From positions 55,844-119,843 of the forward strand of contig JAOTZC010000004.1 in the NCBI GenBank assembly GCA_029861535.1: a DNA stretch of 64,000 bases. The letters are read 5' to 3'. The notes beneath the pieces are model-generated. The model was not told the origin of the DNA. It did not search any database and saw only the letters and a program-made list of their open reading frames with translations. Of the stretch, positions 7,724-17,194 are shown piece by piece (the first letter of the stretch is position 1; each line of letters begins with the position of its first letter). This stretch comes from Gammaproteobacteria bacterium. Lineage in GTDB: Bacteria; Pseudomonadota; Gammaproteobacteria; Steroidobacterales; Woeseiaceae. The translations under genes and the position numbers were made by a program.

Positions 7724-9474
7724 CAGGCGTCGCTAAACTGCATCCGATGGAGCGCGGCATAATGGCCATCGGCAGCGAGCAAATCGCTGTGCGCGCCGGA
7801 CTCGACGATTTTTCCGGAATCAAGAACGATAATCTGGTCCGCGCGCTCCACCGTTGACAGTCGGTGCGCTATGACCAAGGTAGTTCGGTTTTTCATCAGC
7901 CGATCCAGTGCATCCTGGATACGGCGCTCGGACTGCGAGTCGAGCGACGATGTTGCTTCATCCAGAATCAGCACAGGCGCATTCTTTAGTAGCGCGCGTC
8001 CAATCGCAATACGCTGTCGCTGGCCACCGGACAAGAGTATGCCGCGATCACCGACTATTGTCTCCAACCCGTCCGGCATTTTGTTAGTGAAGTCCAACAC
8101 ATACGCGGCTTCGGCGGCCTGTAGCAGCTCGTCCTGCGTGCGTTCTTTTAATTGTCCGTACGCGAGGTTATTGGCGATCGTATCGTTGAACAAGATCACG
8201 TCCTGACTGACAAGACTGATATTCTCACGCAAACTCGCCAGCGTGAAATCCCTAATCGGCGTACCATCGATCAGAATGTCACCTTTGTCGATATCGTAGA
8301 AACGCGGCAAGAGGCTCACCAAGGTTGATTTTCCGCTGCCCGAATGGCCAACAATCGCAAGGGTCTTGCCAGCCTCGACTTTGATCGAGATATCTTGCAG
8401 TACCTTTCCTTTGTCCCCTTCATAGCCGAAATTAACATTGCGAAATTCGACGTCTCCGCGTACCGACCCAGCCTCAATCGTACCTTCGTCAACCTCGTCA
8501 TCCTCGTCCATGATGCCAAATAAACTGTCAGCACCCGCCACCCCACGCTGCAGTGTCGCGTTGACATTCGTAATTCGGCGTACAGGCTGCAGCATCAACA
8601 TCATGGCGCTGAAGAACGAAATAAATTGACCCGCCGTTAGCGCGTCATTGCTGGACTCAACGCTGGCGGCGTAAATCACAAGCGCAACGCCAATACCGTA
8701 AATCACTTGAGTCACAGCGACACCCAGCGAGCGCAGGCGTATCATTTTCAGATTCTGTCGACGATTCTTTTCGTCAACCTCGTCCAATCTTCGCTTTTCA
8801 TAGCCATAGCCACCGAACGCCTTTACGATCCAGTTGCCGCGTACGATTTCCTCCGTCACCTGCGTAACTTCACCGATCGAATCCTGAATTCGACTACTGT
8901 AGCGGCGAAACGCGATGCCGAGAACACGCACAAGTATGGCGATGAACGGAAACAAGATCGCCACGAATATTGTCAGGGTTGGGCTCTGATACAGCATGAC
9001 TCCGATCGCTGCCAGTACCGTTAGCACGTCGCGAATCGCGATCGTCACTACGCTCGTGACCGATTCCGCGACCATCTCGACGTTATAGGTCATCCGTGCA
9101 AGCAGTGGGCCCGTGGCTTGTTTATTGAAAAAGCGTGCCGGCAGCGTCAAGAACTTGCGGAATACGTCGCGACGTAATGAGCTGATGACGGCACGGCCAA
9201 TCCAACCGAGCGACGCCTCAGTAGCGAAACCTGCAATTCCTCGCGCAATAAAAACTGACACGAAAGCAAACGGAATCCAGCGCGCCGTCTGCAGGTTATG
9301 TTCGACTAGCGCGTCGTCCGTTAGTGGCTCGAGCAACAAGACCATACTGCCTTCGATGACGGCAGTCGCCGCCATTCCGGCAATAGCAATCAGGCCAATC
9401 AGTTTGTGCGGCAGCACGTATTGCCACAGTCGGCCGTATATCTCACGGGTTTTGGAGTCGATGGTATTTGCCAC
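7723..9474 (-). CDS. msbA: Lipid A export permease/ATP-binding protein MsbA
   Basis: This 583-residue half-transporter flips core-lipid A across the inner membrane as a homodimer. Six membrane helices fill about residues 20-310. The ATPase domain follows: Walker A GHSGSGKST near 375, the Q-loop SLVSQDVILFND, the ABC signature LSGGQRQR near 478, Walker B PVLILDEATSS near 505 and the H-loop IAHRLST. Neighbours lpxK and kdsB support MsbA rather than another exporter of the same fold. It lies 26 bases downstream of exbD in the same orientation. Confidence 0.97.
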   Translation of the reverse strand: MANTIDSKTREIYGRLWQYVLPHKLIGLIAIAGMAATAVIEGSMVLLLEPLTDDALVEHNLQTARWIPFAFVSVFIARGIAGFATEASLGWIGRAVISSLRRDVFRKFLTLPARFFNKQATGPLLARMTYNVEMVAESVTSVVTIAIRDVLTVLAAIGVMLYQSPTLTIFVAILFPFIAILVRVLGIAFRRYSSRIQDSIGEVTQVTEEIVRGNWIVKAFGGYGYEKRRLDEVDEKNRRQNLKMIRLRSLGVAVTQVIYGIGVALVIYAASVESSNDALTAGQFISFFSAMMLMLQPVRRITNVNATLQRGVAGADSLFGIMDEDDEVDEGTIEAGSVRGDVEFRNVNFGYEGDKGKVLQDISIKVEAGKTLAIVGHSGSGKSTLVSLLPRFYDIDKGDILIDGTPIRDFTLASLRENISLVSQDVILFNDTIANNLAYGQLKERTQDELLQAAEAAYVLDFTNKMPDGLETIVGDRGILLSGGQRQRIAIGRALLKNAPVLILDEATSSLDSQSERRIQDALDRLMKNRTTLVIAHRLSTVERADQIIVLDSGKIVESGAHSDLLAADGHYAALHRMQFSDA

Positions 9475-9500
9475 GGCGGTCAGCTTGCGTCGCTAGCGCC

Positions 9501-9926
9501 CTACTCGCTCGTCGGGTCGTTGACGGTTGCGATATTGATCTGCGTAAAGCCGAGTCGACCCGCAACATCCATGGCCGTAACGACAAACTGATGTTTGGCA
9601 TTGGCATCGGCGCTGATCGTCATTGGCAGACTGCTATCGCCCGCGGACACTTTGCGTAGCGCATTGCGAATCGTTTCCGGTCGATTGTTGATGAGTTCAC
9701 GGCCATTCACCAAGAACGTACCCGTCTCGGTGATCATTATATCGATCTGCTCCGCAGGTTCTTCGACCATCGTTGGACTGCCTGCTTCAGGCAATCGAAT
9801 AGAAATCTGCGATTGCTTAACGAAGCTCGTCGACACCATGAAAAAGATCAACAGCAGAAATACAACATCAATAAGTGATGTCAGATTGACTTCAGGTTGC
9901 GTTCTCGGCCGCAGGTTGAGTTTCAT
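9501..9926 (-). CDS. exbD: Biopolymer transporter ExbD/TolR family
   Basis: A 141-residue protein with a short cytosolic N-terminus (MKLNLRPRTQPEVNLTSLID), one membrane helix (about 20-37, with the critical Asp in the SLIDVVFLLLIFFM segment) and a periplasmic domain. With ExbB it forms a proton-driven motor that energises outer-membrane transport through TonB. Its ATG overlaps the exbB stop by four bases. The place before msbA is common in gammaproteobacteria, where the pair is often annotated as ExbBD without a linked tonB. No tonB is present here, so the partner is encoded elsewhere. Confidence 0.93.
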   Translation of the reverse strand: MKLNLRPRTQPEVNLTSLIDVVFLLLIFFMVSTSFVKQSQISIRLPEAGSPTMVEEPAEQIDIMITETGTFLVNGRELINNRPETIRNALRKVSAGDSSLPMTISADANAKHQFVVTAMDVAGRLGFTQINIATVNDPTSE

Positions 9927-10543
9927 CCCGGCGCCTTTTCCTGGCGGCGATGCAACGCCTCGACCAGCTTGATCGCTTCTTTCTCCATGTCGACGACCAA
10001 GGTATCGACGCGCGTTCGATAGTAGCGATAGCCGATCAACGCCGGAATAGCGACAGTAAGTCCGGCGGCAGTTGTAATCAGCGCCTGTGCAATGCCGCCA
10101 GCGAGAATCGTCGGATTGCCAACGCCGTGGGTTGTAATCGCCGTAAAGACTTCGACCATACCGATTACCGTGCCAAGTAGACCAAGCAGTGGCGTGATAG
10201 CCGCGACCGTGCCCAGTGTCTCGAGATATCGCTCAAGTTCGTGGACGACATGACGGCCGGTGTCCTCGATACTGTCCTTCATGACCGAACGTTCCTGATC
10301 GCGATTGATCAGGCCGGCGGCGAGAATTTGTCCGAGTGCCGATCCCTGATGCAGGCTTTGAATTTGCTTCTGGTCGAGCTGTTCTTTTTTTACCCAGCCC
10401 CAGACCTTGCTTGTCAGGTCGGCCGGAATGACGCGCTTAGGCGACAATGTCCAGAAGCGCTCCAGAATTATCCCCATTGCAATGATTGCGCAAAGGATGA
10501 TCGGCGCCATGAGCCATCCGCCGGACTTGACTATCTCAACCAT
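9923..10543 (-). CDS. exbB: MotA/TolQ/ExbB proton channel family protein
   Basis: ExbB forms the multimeric channel around ExbD. The three-helix layout is visible: an N-terminal helix (SGGWLMAPIILCAIIAMGII), and two more around TVAAITPLLGLLGTVIGMVEVF and ALITTAAGLTVAIPALIGY. I chose the ATG at 10543 (MVEIVKSGGWLM...) because homologues begin there; this gives 206 residues. The frame stays open to an ATG at 10615, but that adds 24 residues without family likeness and would overlap comEC. Neither start has a strong ribosome site. The stop overlaps exbD. Confidence 0.92.
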   Translation of the reverse strand: MVEIVKSGGWLMAPIILCAIIAMGIILERFWTLSPKRVIPADLTSKVWGWVKKEQLDQKQIQSLHQGSALGQILAAGLINRDQERSVMKDSIEDTGRHVVHELERYLETLGTVAAITPLLGLLGTVIGMVEVFTAITTHGVGNPTILAGGIAQALITTAAGLTVAIPALIGYRYYRTRVDTLVVDMEKEAIKLVEALHRRQEKAPG

Positions 10544-10601
10544 ATATTCGGTCTCGAGGAAAACACGAAATATACTAGAACCACCTTCAATATGCCGCAT
10601 A

Positions 10602-12908
10602 TCAAACGTCGTCATGCCAGATGCGCCGGCTTCGCTTTCGATGCTCGCGTACCGGACTCAAGCCGTCGTCGGCGCACATTCTCACGCCGATTGCGCCGCT
10701 CGTCGCAGTATTTAGCACGGTGGCCCCAATGCCCTGCCAGCGCGCCACGACATCGGGCTTCGGAAACCCCCACTGATTGCCGGCGGCTGCCGATACCAGC
10801 GCCAAGCTCGGCATCAATGACTGAACGAATGGGTTGATTGACGATGTCCGGCTGCCATGATGCGGCACCGTGACGATGTCGACCTCTGGCAACCGGCGCC
10901 CACTAACGAGCGTGGCTTCTACAGCCGACTCGATGTCGCCGGTTAGCAGTGCCTTATGGCCGCCGGCTTCGATCAGCAAGACACAGGATGCATCATTGCC
11001 GACGCGCGTTGCGCCAGGCTGAGGGTGCAATATTGAGAATCGGACCTGATTCCAGGTCCAAACTGTGTCAGCCAAACAACGCCGTGTCACCGGCGCGAAC
11101 CACGGCAACGGATCACCGCTCATGATATTTCCGACGTCCAGCGTATCGACCAATACCTGCACGCCGCCGGCATGATCGAGATCGGAATGTGAGACGACGA
11201 TCTGATCTATTTTATGAATACTCCGACTTGCAAGATACGGCAGCACGATGCGTTCGGCCGCGGCACCACCACTGCGATACGACGGACCGGTGTCATACAG
11301 CAGCACACGTTCGTTCGTGCGAACAACGACGGCGAGGCCCTGGCCGACATCCAACATTTTGATATCGACACAAGAATTTGGTGGCGCGGCGGGCTGCCAC
11401 ATTAGCAGGGCCGCAAGTCCCAACCATGAGAGCCATCGGCCCGGCCATCGTGGCGGCAGCAATACCCAGATGACTGGCAGTATTAGATACAGCCAGGCAA
11501 TGCTACCGCCCTCCGCGACTACGTCCGCAATTACAAATGCACCGTGTTGATGCGCGGCCGCGGCAATGATCAATTTGTCGAGCCAAGCGATACTATGAGC
11601 CGCCGCATGCAGTGCGAAATCGCCGAAAACTGCCAGAGGCCCGTCGCACAGTAGACCGATGAGGGCCAGCGGTACCGTCATGGCGCTAAACAGTGGCACT
11701 GCGATGAGATTGACAGACGGCGCCACAAGCGACAACCGGTCGAAGATCAGCACTGTCAGCGGCAGCAGGCCAAGCAGCAGCGTGACCTGTACGACTGCAA
11801 GATCACGAATCGCGAACAATGGCCGCAACAGCCCGTTTGAGATCGGTGCTCGTTGCCGCCTGGCAAGCCAGAACAAAAGCCCGACGGCGGCGAACGACAG
11901 TTTGAAGCCGGGCGCCATTGTCGCCAAGGGATCGCCGCCAATCACAATCATTGCGGCCGCCGCCAGGATTCGCACCGGATCGACCTGGCGATACATCAAT
12001 AGACTTGTTGATGCGAACGCCAACATCAAAACTGCTCTGCGTGCCGGTACGGCGAATCCGGATATCAACGCATAAGATGCTGCAATCAACAGCGCAACGA
12101 CTAATGCGACATTTTGATGATTGCCGCGATAGCCAAACAATCCCAATACAACGCCAACAAGCAGGTACGCTGCAACGGCCGCAAGTCCAACATGCAGTCC
12201 GGAAATCGCCATTAAGTGGCTGGTACCGGTGCGCGCATAACGGTCCCATTGGCTGTCGGTCACCAGATGTCTGGCGCCGACCACGATCGCTGCAATTACT
12301 GACTCGCTGATTGGATCGTCGAGCAACTGTTGGATACGTTCGACAAAGCGTTCTCGGGCACTCGTGACACCGGGCGCCGTACCGGAGTCCAGCAGCAGGT
12401 TGTGCCGGCCGCTGACGACATAACCCGTTGCGCCAATACGCTCACGGAAAAGCCAGGCCTCGAAGTCCATTGAGCCCGGATTGCTACTGCCACGAGGACG
12501 ACGTAGTCGAAGTTCCAAGCGCCACACGTCGCCGACGCGAACCGCTACCGGCGGTTCGAACCACGTCAGACGAACTCGCGTCGGAATCCTGGTATCTGTA
12601 TCGGCGGTCGCGATGAAACTGGTCGTCGAGCCATTTGAACTGGGAAAATCGATGACACGCACATCCGCCAGCATGCTGTCACCGACGTACGTCGGGTCCA
12701 ACCTCGAATCAACGACAAAATCGGCATTAATCCAGAAATACAGACCACCCAGAAACACCATGAAAACGTCGCACCGCTTGAGACACGGCAACACCACGAT
12801 CAATGCAACTAATAGTGCGACAAACAGGTCGGAATCCGGTGGAAAGCTGCTAAGCTGCAGCGCCAGCACGCCCGTCAGCAGACACAAGCAGACCCGGACC
12901 ATCGTCAA
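10602..12908 (-). CDS. comEC: DNA internalization-related competence protein ComEC/Rec2
   Basis: A 768-residue inner-membrane protein that carries transforming single-stranded DNA into the cytosol. It has an N-terminal DUF4131-like part with membrane segments, the central competence channel domain (about 210-480, many helices, including HLMAISGLHVGL) and a C-terminal metallo-beta-lactamase domain with SHSDLDHAGG (about 573-582), which may degrade the non-transported strand. The length is normal. It heads the minus-strand run toward exbB and is divergent from a DUF2062 gene with 70 bases between. No other competence gene is in the window. Confidence 0.94.
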   Translation of the reverse strand: MTMVRVCLCLLTGVLALQLSSFPPDSDLFVALLVALIVVLPCLKRCDVFMVFLGGLYFWINADFVVDSRLDPTYVGDSMLADVRVIDFPSSNGSTTSFIATADTDTRIPTRVRLTWFEPPVAVRVGDVWRLELRLRRPRGSSNPGSMDFEAWLFRERIGATGYVVSGRHNLLLDSGTAPGVTSARERFVERIQQLLDDPISESVIAAIVVGARHLVTDSQWDRYARTGTSHLMAISGLHVGLAAVAAYLLVGVVLGLFGYRGNHQNVALVVALLIAASYALISGFAVPARRAVLMLAFASTSLLMYRQVDPVRILAAAAMIVIGGDPLATMAPGFKLSFAAVGLLFWLARRQRAPISNGLLRPLFAIRDLAVVQVTLLLGLLPLTVLIFDRLSLVAPSVNLIAVPLFSAMTVPLALIGLLCDGPLAVFGDFALHAAAHSIAWLDKLIIAAAAHQHGAFVIADVVAEGGSIAWLYLILPVIWVLLPPRWPGRWLSWLGLAALLMWQPAAPPNSCVDIKMLDVGQGLAVVVRTNERVLLYDTGPSYRSGGAAAERIVLPYLASRSIHKIDQIVVSHSDLDHAGGVQVLVDTLDVGNIMSGDPLPWFAPVTRRCLADTVWTWNQVRFSILHPQPGATRVGNDASCVLLIEAGGHKALLTGDIESAVEATLVSGRRLPEVDIVTVPHHGSRTSSINPFVQSLMPSLALVSAAAGNQWGFPKPDVVARWQGIGATVLNTATSGAIGVRMCADDGLSPVREHRKRSRRIWHDDV

Positions 12909-12978
12909 TTCGGCTTTGATTCAGCGGTCAGTTCAGCGTCGGCAACACGTACCCAATTCAAAAGGAATCGCGGCCGCA

Positions 12979-13509
12979 ATGCCAAGACGCTTTTTCAGGA
13001 AGTTTGCGATCAAACGGCACCACATGGCGGAAAACCGCCTACTGTCCCCGTTTCGCAACCTATTGCATGAACCACGCCTTTGGGGAATTCGTCGGCGCAC
13101 GGTCGTGCCGGCGTTCGCACTTGGCCTATTCATCGCCTTCCTGCCATTTCCGGGACACCCGCTGTGGGCCGCGCTGCTGGCCCTGACGCTGAGAATCAAC
13201 ATCCCGGTGGCTATTGTCACGACGTTTGTTAGCAATCCGCTGACGATGGGGCCGATGTACTACTCCACCTATAGACTCGGTCGGCGCTTGCTTGGCTTAG
13301 AGCCTGTGCCATTTAGTTTCGAGTTATCACTCGACTGGGTGACGAATAAATTTGTGACGATCTGGCAGCCGATGATTCTTGGCTCGCTGCTACTCGGCAC
13401 CGCTGCCGCATTGATCGGATACGTTATTGTTGATCTATTGTGGCGGGCATCCGTACACGACTACAAATCACGCAAGCGACAGCAGCGGAACGACTCGACA
13501 TCAGACTGA
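12979..13509 (+). CDS. DUF2062 domain-containing membrane protein
   Basis: A 176-residue protein of unknown function with two or three membrane segments. The family signature appears as ALGLFIAFLPFPGHPLW and VTTFVSNPLTMGPMYYSTYRLG, and the C-terminus is highly charged (HDYKSRKRQQRNDSTSD). The start at 12979 (MPRRFFRKF) is chosen because homologues begin with this basic segment; the frame is open further upstream only because it runs antisense through comEC. AAAGGA at 12961-12966 is a poorly spaced ribosome site. It converges with lolD, overlapping its end by nine bases. Confidence 0.88.
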   Translation: MPRRFFRKFAIKRHHMAENRLLSPFRNLLHEPRLWGIRRRTVVPAFALGLFIAFLPFPGHPLWAALLALTLRINIPVAIVTTFVSNPLTMGPMYYSTYRLGRRLLGLEPVPFSFELSLDWVTNKFVTIWQPMILGSLLLGTAAALIGYVIVDLLWRASVHDYKSRKRQQRNDSTSD

Positions 13510-14193
13510 TTCGTGCAAGCGCTTATTTTCGAGGACGAGGATGCGATCCATTTGCTCCGCGATCGAGTGGTCGTGGGTTACGATGACCAGGCTGGTATTG
13601 AGTTCCCGATTTAGCTCAAGCATCAGATCAAGCACGTGTTTACCGTTACCGGCGTCGAGATTTCCGGTCGGCTCGTCGGCCAACACGAGTTTTGGTTTGG
13701 TGATTAGCGCACGCGCAACCGCCGCTCTTTGACGTTCACCACCCGACAATTCGCCGGGTTTGTGCGTCAAGCGCTCACCAAGTCCAACCCGGGCCAATAG
13801 TTCGCGAGCACTGCTCAGAGCCGCATCTTTCGGCATGCGTCGAATTAATAAGGGCATCGCGACATTTTCTTCCGCTGTGAATTCGCGCAACAAATGATGG
13901 AATTGGTAGACGAAGCCGATGTAGCGATTGCGCAAATCGCCGCGGGTCGCCTCGTCGCCACCATGCATGGCCTCACCGGCGATGTAAACCTCCCCATCAT
14001 CGGGATTGTCGAGACCACCTAAGATCTGTAACAACGTCGTTTTTCCGGAACCCGAGGCGCCAACGATGGCGACGCGCTCTGCCGTCGCAACCGACAAATC
14101 GATGTCCTTTAGAACCTCCAGTACGGAGGCACCTTCGCTGAATCGACGAGCAATGCCTCTGCATTCTAGGACTGCAGGCGAAGCCTCATTCAT
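13501..14193 (-). CDS. lolD: Lipoprotein-releasing system ATP-binding protein LolD
   Basis: LolD powers the release of outer-membrane lipoproteins from the inner membrane to LolA. The 230-residue ATPase has Walker A GASGSGKTTLL, the LolD-type segment FVYQFHHLLREFTAEENV, the signature LSGGERQR, Walker B LVLADEPTGNLD and a histidine switch VTHDHS. The ATG at 14193 (MNEASPAV) is chosen over an upstream in-frame codon at 14256, which would run deep into the permease gene. It overlaps the end of the preceding permease by eight bases, so the complex is made from one transcript. Confidence 0.95.
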   Translation of the reverse strand: MNEASPAVLECRGIARRFSEGASVLEVLKDIDLSVATAERVAIVGASGSGKTTLLQILGGLDNPDDGEVYIAGEAMHGGDEATRGDLRNRYIGFVYQFHHLLREFTAEENVAMPLLIRRMPKDAALSSARELLARVGLGERLTHKPGELSGGERQRAAVARALITKPKLVLADEPTGNLDAGNGKHVLDLMLELNRELNTSLVIVTHDHSIAEQMDRILVLENKRLHESV

Positions 14194-15433
14194 AGCGTAG
14201 TGCCTCCGCCGGCGCTGTTTGGGCAGCCATCCATGCTGGGTACAAGGTAGAAGCAAATGCGAGCAACAACGCGATCGACGAGATCATTACGACGTCGCCG
14301 GCTCGCAACTCCGACGGCAGGTCGCTGATAAAATACACATCGGCCGCCAAAAACTTGATGCCAAACACCGATTCAACGAAACCCACGACGGCTTCGAGAT
14401 TTGCCGCTAATAAAATCCCCAACACGGCTCCGGCAAGCGTCCCAAGCACTCCGATGACGACGCCCTGAGTCATGAATATTCTCACAACACTCGAAGGCCT
14501 CGCGCCAACCGTTCTAAGAATTGCAATATCCGACTGCTTGTCTTTAACAACCATGACAAGCGTCGATACGATATTAAAAGCTGCGACGGCAACGACGAGT
14601 AACAAGATGACGAACAGAATTGACTTCGTAATCTGAATTGAACGAAATAGGTTCACATTGCGTCGAGTCCAGTCGCCTACGAGAACCATCGGGTCATGTT
14701 GCAACGCGACTTCTCGCACAATTGTCGGCGCCTCATAGATTTCTGTGACGGCAAGACGGATGCCGGTGACAGTGTTTCGATGCCGATAAAGGCGTTGCGC
14801 ATCAGACAAATTAATGTACGCGAGCCGACGATCAAACTCATACATGCCGACTCGGTAAAGACCGCTGACCGTAAAGCGCTTTGTTCTCGGCACCACGCCG
14901 GCTGGCGTCACGCGGCCTTCGGCAAGTGTCACGGTTACCTTGTCGCCAATATCAACGGCAAGTTCGTTTGCAAGCTCAACGCCCATGACAATATTGAATT
15001 TACCGGCTGCCAGACTCGTGAGCTCGCCCGCCGTCATGACGTCAACAATATTTGACACTGTGCTTTCCTGCGCCGGGTCGACGCCTCTGAGCTCGGCACC
15101 GCTCAAGCGCTCGCCGAATACAAACAATGCCTGACCCCTGACATATGGCGCGGCAGCCGCCACCCGTGGGTTCTGCAGTACGGCAGCGACGTACGCGTCG
15201 GCGTCGGTAAGTCGACCGTCCATGCCTTCTATGTCCGCATGCGATGTCATCGTCAACAAACGTTCCCGAAGTTCGCGCTCAAAACCATTGACAACAGACA
15301 GCACCAGGATCAGCACCAATACCGCGATCGCGATACCCAGCATCGAAATTGCTGATATAAGAGATACAAAACGATTGCTCGAGCGCGAACGCACATAACG
15401 ACTACCAATCCAGTATTCGAAAGCAGATGCCAT
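14186..15433 (-). CDS. Lipoprotein-releasing ABC transporter permease, LolC/LolE family (second copy)
   Basis: A 415-residue permease with the family layout: an N-terminal helix after GSRYVRSRSSNRFVSLIS, a large periplasmic domain (about 45-265) and three C-terminal helices, including the segment VMVVKDKQSDIAILRTVGA that contacts LolD. The ATG at 15433 overlaps the upstream stop (TGATG); a GTG one codon earlier is less likely. With the other permease it should form the heteromeric membrane part of LolCDE. Whether this one is LolC or LolE cannot be settled by eye. Confidence 0.93.
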   Translation of the reverse strand: MASAFEYWIGSRYVRSRSSNRFVSLISAISMLGIAIAVLVLILVLSVVNGFERELRERLLTMTSHADIEGMDGRLTDADAYVAAVLQNPRVAAAAPYVRGQALFVFGERLSGAELRGVDPAQESTVSNIVDVMTAGELTSLAAGKFNIVMGVELANELAVDIGDKVTVTLAEGRVTPAGVVPRTKRFTVSGLYRVGMYEFDRRLAYINLSDAQRLYRHRNTVTGIRLAVTEIYEAPTIVREVALQHDPMVLVGDWTRRNVNLFRSIQITKSILFVILLLVVAVAAFNIVSTLVMVVKDKQSDIAILRTVGARPSSVVRIFMTQGVVIGVLGTLAGAVLGILLAANLEAVVGFVESVFGIKFLAADVYFISDLPSELRAGDVVMISSIALLLAFASTLYPAWMAAQTAPAEALRYE

Positions 15434-16674
15434 CACTCGTACCTCATTGCGACTGCGGGTTCGACGAGCGCGGCACGTCGCGCCGGATACAAGGTTGCCA
15501 GAGACGTCAACAGGAACGCCGCCACGGCGATGACGCCGACATTCGCCCAGCGCAATTCCGATGGAATTTGACTGACGTAATAAACATCGCCGGGCATGAT
15601 TTGAAAACCAAGCGCATTTTCCAGGACCGGCACGATCACTGGCGCATAGATCGCGAGAATCACGCCGAGGATTACGCCCATCAACACACCAGCCCAGCCT
15701 ATCATCGCGCCCTGAACGAAAAATACGCGCACAACGCCGTTGGGTTCCATTCCGAGCGTACGCAACACGGCGATATCGGTCGTCTTGTCGGTCACGACCA
15801 TGACCAGGCTAGCGACAATATTGAACGCCGCAACACCGATGATCAGCGATAGCAGCAGCGACATCATCATTTTCTCGATGCGAATCGCGCGGAAGTAGCT
15901 GCCGTTTTCGATAGTCCAGTCGCTGACGCGCACATCGTCGAGACGCGCATCGATACGCTTTGCGATTGCGGGCGCAGCCATGACATCGTCGGCACGGAAG
16001 CGCACATGACTGACTTCGTCGCCGAGCGATAGGATCGATGCCGCATCGCGCAAATTCACCAGCGCGAGCCGAGCATCGTGATCCTGCAGGCCGGCCTCGA
16101 ATACCCCACGCATCACAAAACGTTCCAATACCGGTTCCAGCGTGCCGTCGCCCACCGGACGTGGGATCAAGAGTACGACGCCATCGCCAATTCGTGCACC
16201 GATATCATAGGCGAGCAGTCGCCCGAGGATGATGCCGCGACTCCCGGCGGTCAGCGCTTCAAGACTGCCTTCGACGAGGTTAATCAGGTCCCCTGACAGC
16301 GCGTGTTCATACGCCGGATCGATGCCGTGGACGAGAACGGCCTCGAGATCCTTACCCGACTGAATCATGCCCTCCATGCTGACCAATGGCGCCGCGGCCG
16401 TGACGCCGGGCTCGGCGCCAAGCTCGTCGGCCAGCGCCCGCCAATCGTCCGTTCTGCCGCTGGGTCCGGTGACATAGCCGTGCGCGGACATACTGAGCAG
16501 GCGATTTCGAAGTTCGCCCTCGAAACCATTCATGACCGACAAGATGACAATCAACGCCGCGACACCCAAGGCGATTCCAATGAGAGAGATCAGCGTAATG
16601 AACGAGACAAACCGGGTGCGCCGTTTTGCCCGCAAATAGCGCAGCCCGATAAACAGTTCGTGGGGTTTGATCAT
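15433..16674 (-). CDS. Lipoprotein-releasing ABC transporter permease, LolC/LolE family (first copy)
   Basis: A 413-residue paralogue of the next gene, with the same layout: GLRYLRAKRRTRFVSFITLIS, one helix, a long periplasmic domain, then three helices with VMVVTDKTTDIAVLRTLGM. The ATG at 16674 is taken as the start; a GTG two codons earlier (16680) is possible. It is the first gene of the three-gene lol operon; lolD comes last rather than between the two permeases as in Escherichia coli. Upstream is a divergent 165-base intergenic region. Confidence 0.93.
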   Translation of the reverse strand: MIKPHELFIGLRYLRAKRRTRFVSFITLISLIGIALGVAALIVILSVMNGFEGELRNRLLSMSAHGYVTGPSGRTDDWRALADELGAEPGVTAAAPLVSMEGMIQSGKDLEAVLVHGIDPAYEHALSGDLINLVEGSLEALTAGSRGIILGRLLAYDIGARIGDGVVLLIPRPVGDGTLEPVLERFVMRGVFEAGLQDHDARLALVNLRDAASILSLGDEVSHVRFRADDVMAAPAIAKRIDARLDDVRVSDWTIENGSYFRAIRIEKMMMSLLLSLIIGVAAFNIVASLVMVVTDKTTDIAVLRTLGMEPNGVVRVFFVQGAMIGWAGVLMGVILGVILAIYAPVIVPVLENALGFQIMPGDVYYVSQIPSELRWANVGVIAVAAFLLTSLATLYPARRAALVEPAVAMRYE

Positions 16675-16805
16675 CGGCACGCATTAAACCACATAATCGG
16701 GGCCTGAAAGTGGCCGGAAAAACTGTGACGCGGTTCACAACCGGTGCCCCCCGATCCAGTGTAAAAACCTGTTTGGAAACATGTTTTTTGCCCCGCCGAG
16801 CGATG

Positions 16806-16812
16806 TTATAGT
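16806..16812 (+). promoter_or_regulatory. Candidate -10 box for the small secreted protein gene
   Basis: TTATAGT at 16806-16812 lies 27 bases before the ATG at 16840, a normal distance for a short leader with GGAG at 16829-16832. A T-rich run (16784-16789) sits in the -35 zone but does not match a consensus at good spacing. Confidence 0.4.
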
Positions 16813-16839
16813 CGTCGGGACGCAACCGGAGAAAAACCG

Positions 16840-17127
16840 ATGTCGAAACGCAAGAATCGCTGGTCCAAGCTTGCCCTCGTAGCACTGCTGGGCGGTATTT
16901 TGAGTGCCGCCAACGCAGACACGCTGCAAATGGGCGGAACGGGACCCGCTGCTAACGACGGACGGCCAACGCGCGGCATGACGCAGGCCAGCGTACAGGC
17001 CAAATATGGCGCACCAGCCTCGACCAAGGCGGCGGTCGGCGATCCGCCGATCACGCGCTGGGAATACGCGAATATGATCGTGTATTTCGAGTACGACCGG
17101 GTAATTCATGCTGTGATGAAGCGTTAG
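16840..17127 (+). CDS. Small secreted protein with SmpA/OmlA (BamE)-like repeat, function unknown
   Basis: A 95-residue protein with a clear signal peptide (SKLALVALLGGILSAANADT, cut after Ala-Asn-Ala near 26). The mature part has the segment RGMTQASVQAKYGAP followed by DPPITRWEYANMIVYFEYDRVIHAVM. The GMTQ..V...YG start is typical of SmpA/OmlA-like folds, here as a minimal stand-alone domain in the periplasm. There is no lipobox. It is a single-gene unit: its own likely promoter lies upstream and a strong terminator follows within 23 bases. Similar small proteins of gammaproteobacteria remain uncharacterised. It could bind a lipoprotein or peptide partner, but this is a guess. Confidence 0.8.
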   Translation: MSKRKNRWSKLALVALLGGILSAANADTLQMGGTGPAANDGRPTRGMTQASVQAKYGAPASTKAAVGDPPITRWEYANMIVYFEYDRVIHAVMKR

Positions 17128-17149
17128 ACGCATCCAAATGCAACGACAA

Positions 17150-17181
17150 CGCCCGGGCTGGCATACAGCCCGGGCGTTTTT
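17150..17181 (+). terminator. Rho-independent terminator after the small secreted protein gene
   Basis: A perfect 11-bp stem (CGCCCGGGCTG at 17150-17160 and its complement at 17166-17176) closes a five-base loop GCATA and is followed by TTTTT at 17177-17181. It separates the small gene from mfd. Confidence 0.93.
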
Positions 17182-17194
17182 CGTTTGCGTTTCT

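Noticed and set aside
10241..10837. 198-codon plus-strand open frame
   Set aside because: It crosses exbB and comEC antisense and lacks any domain or ribosome site.
12481..12978. Long upstream extension of the DUF2062 reading frame
   Set aside because: It is antisense to the N-terminal coding part of comEC and has no family likeness; the start at 12979 matches the family.
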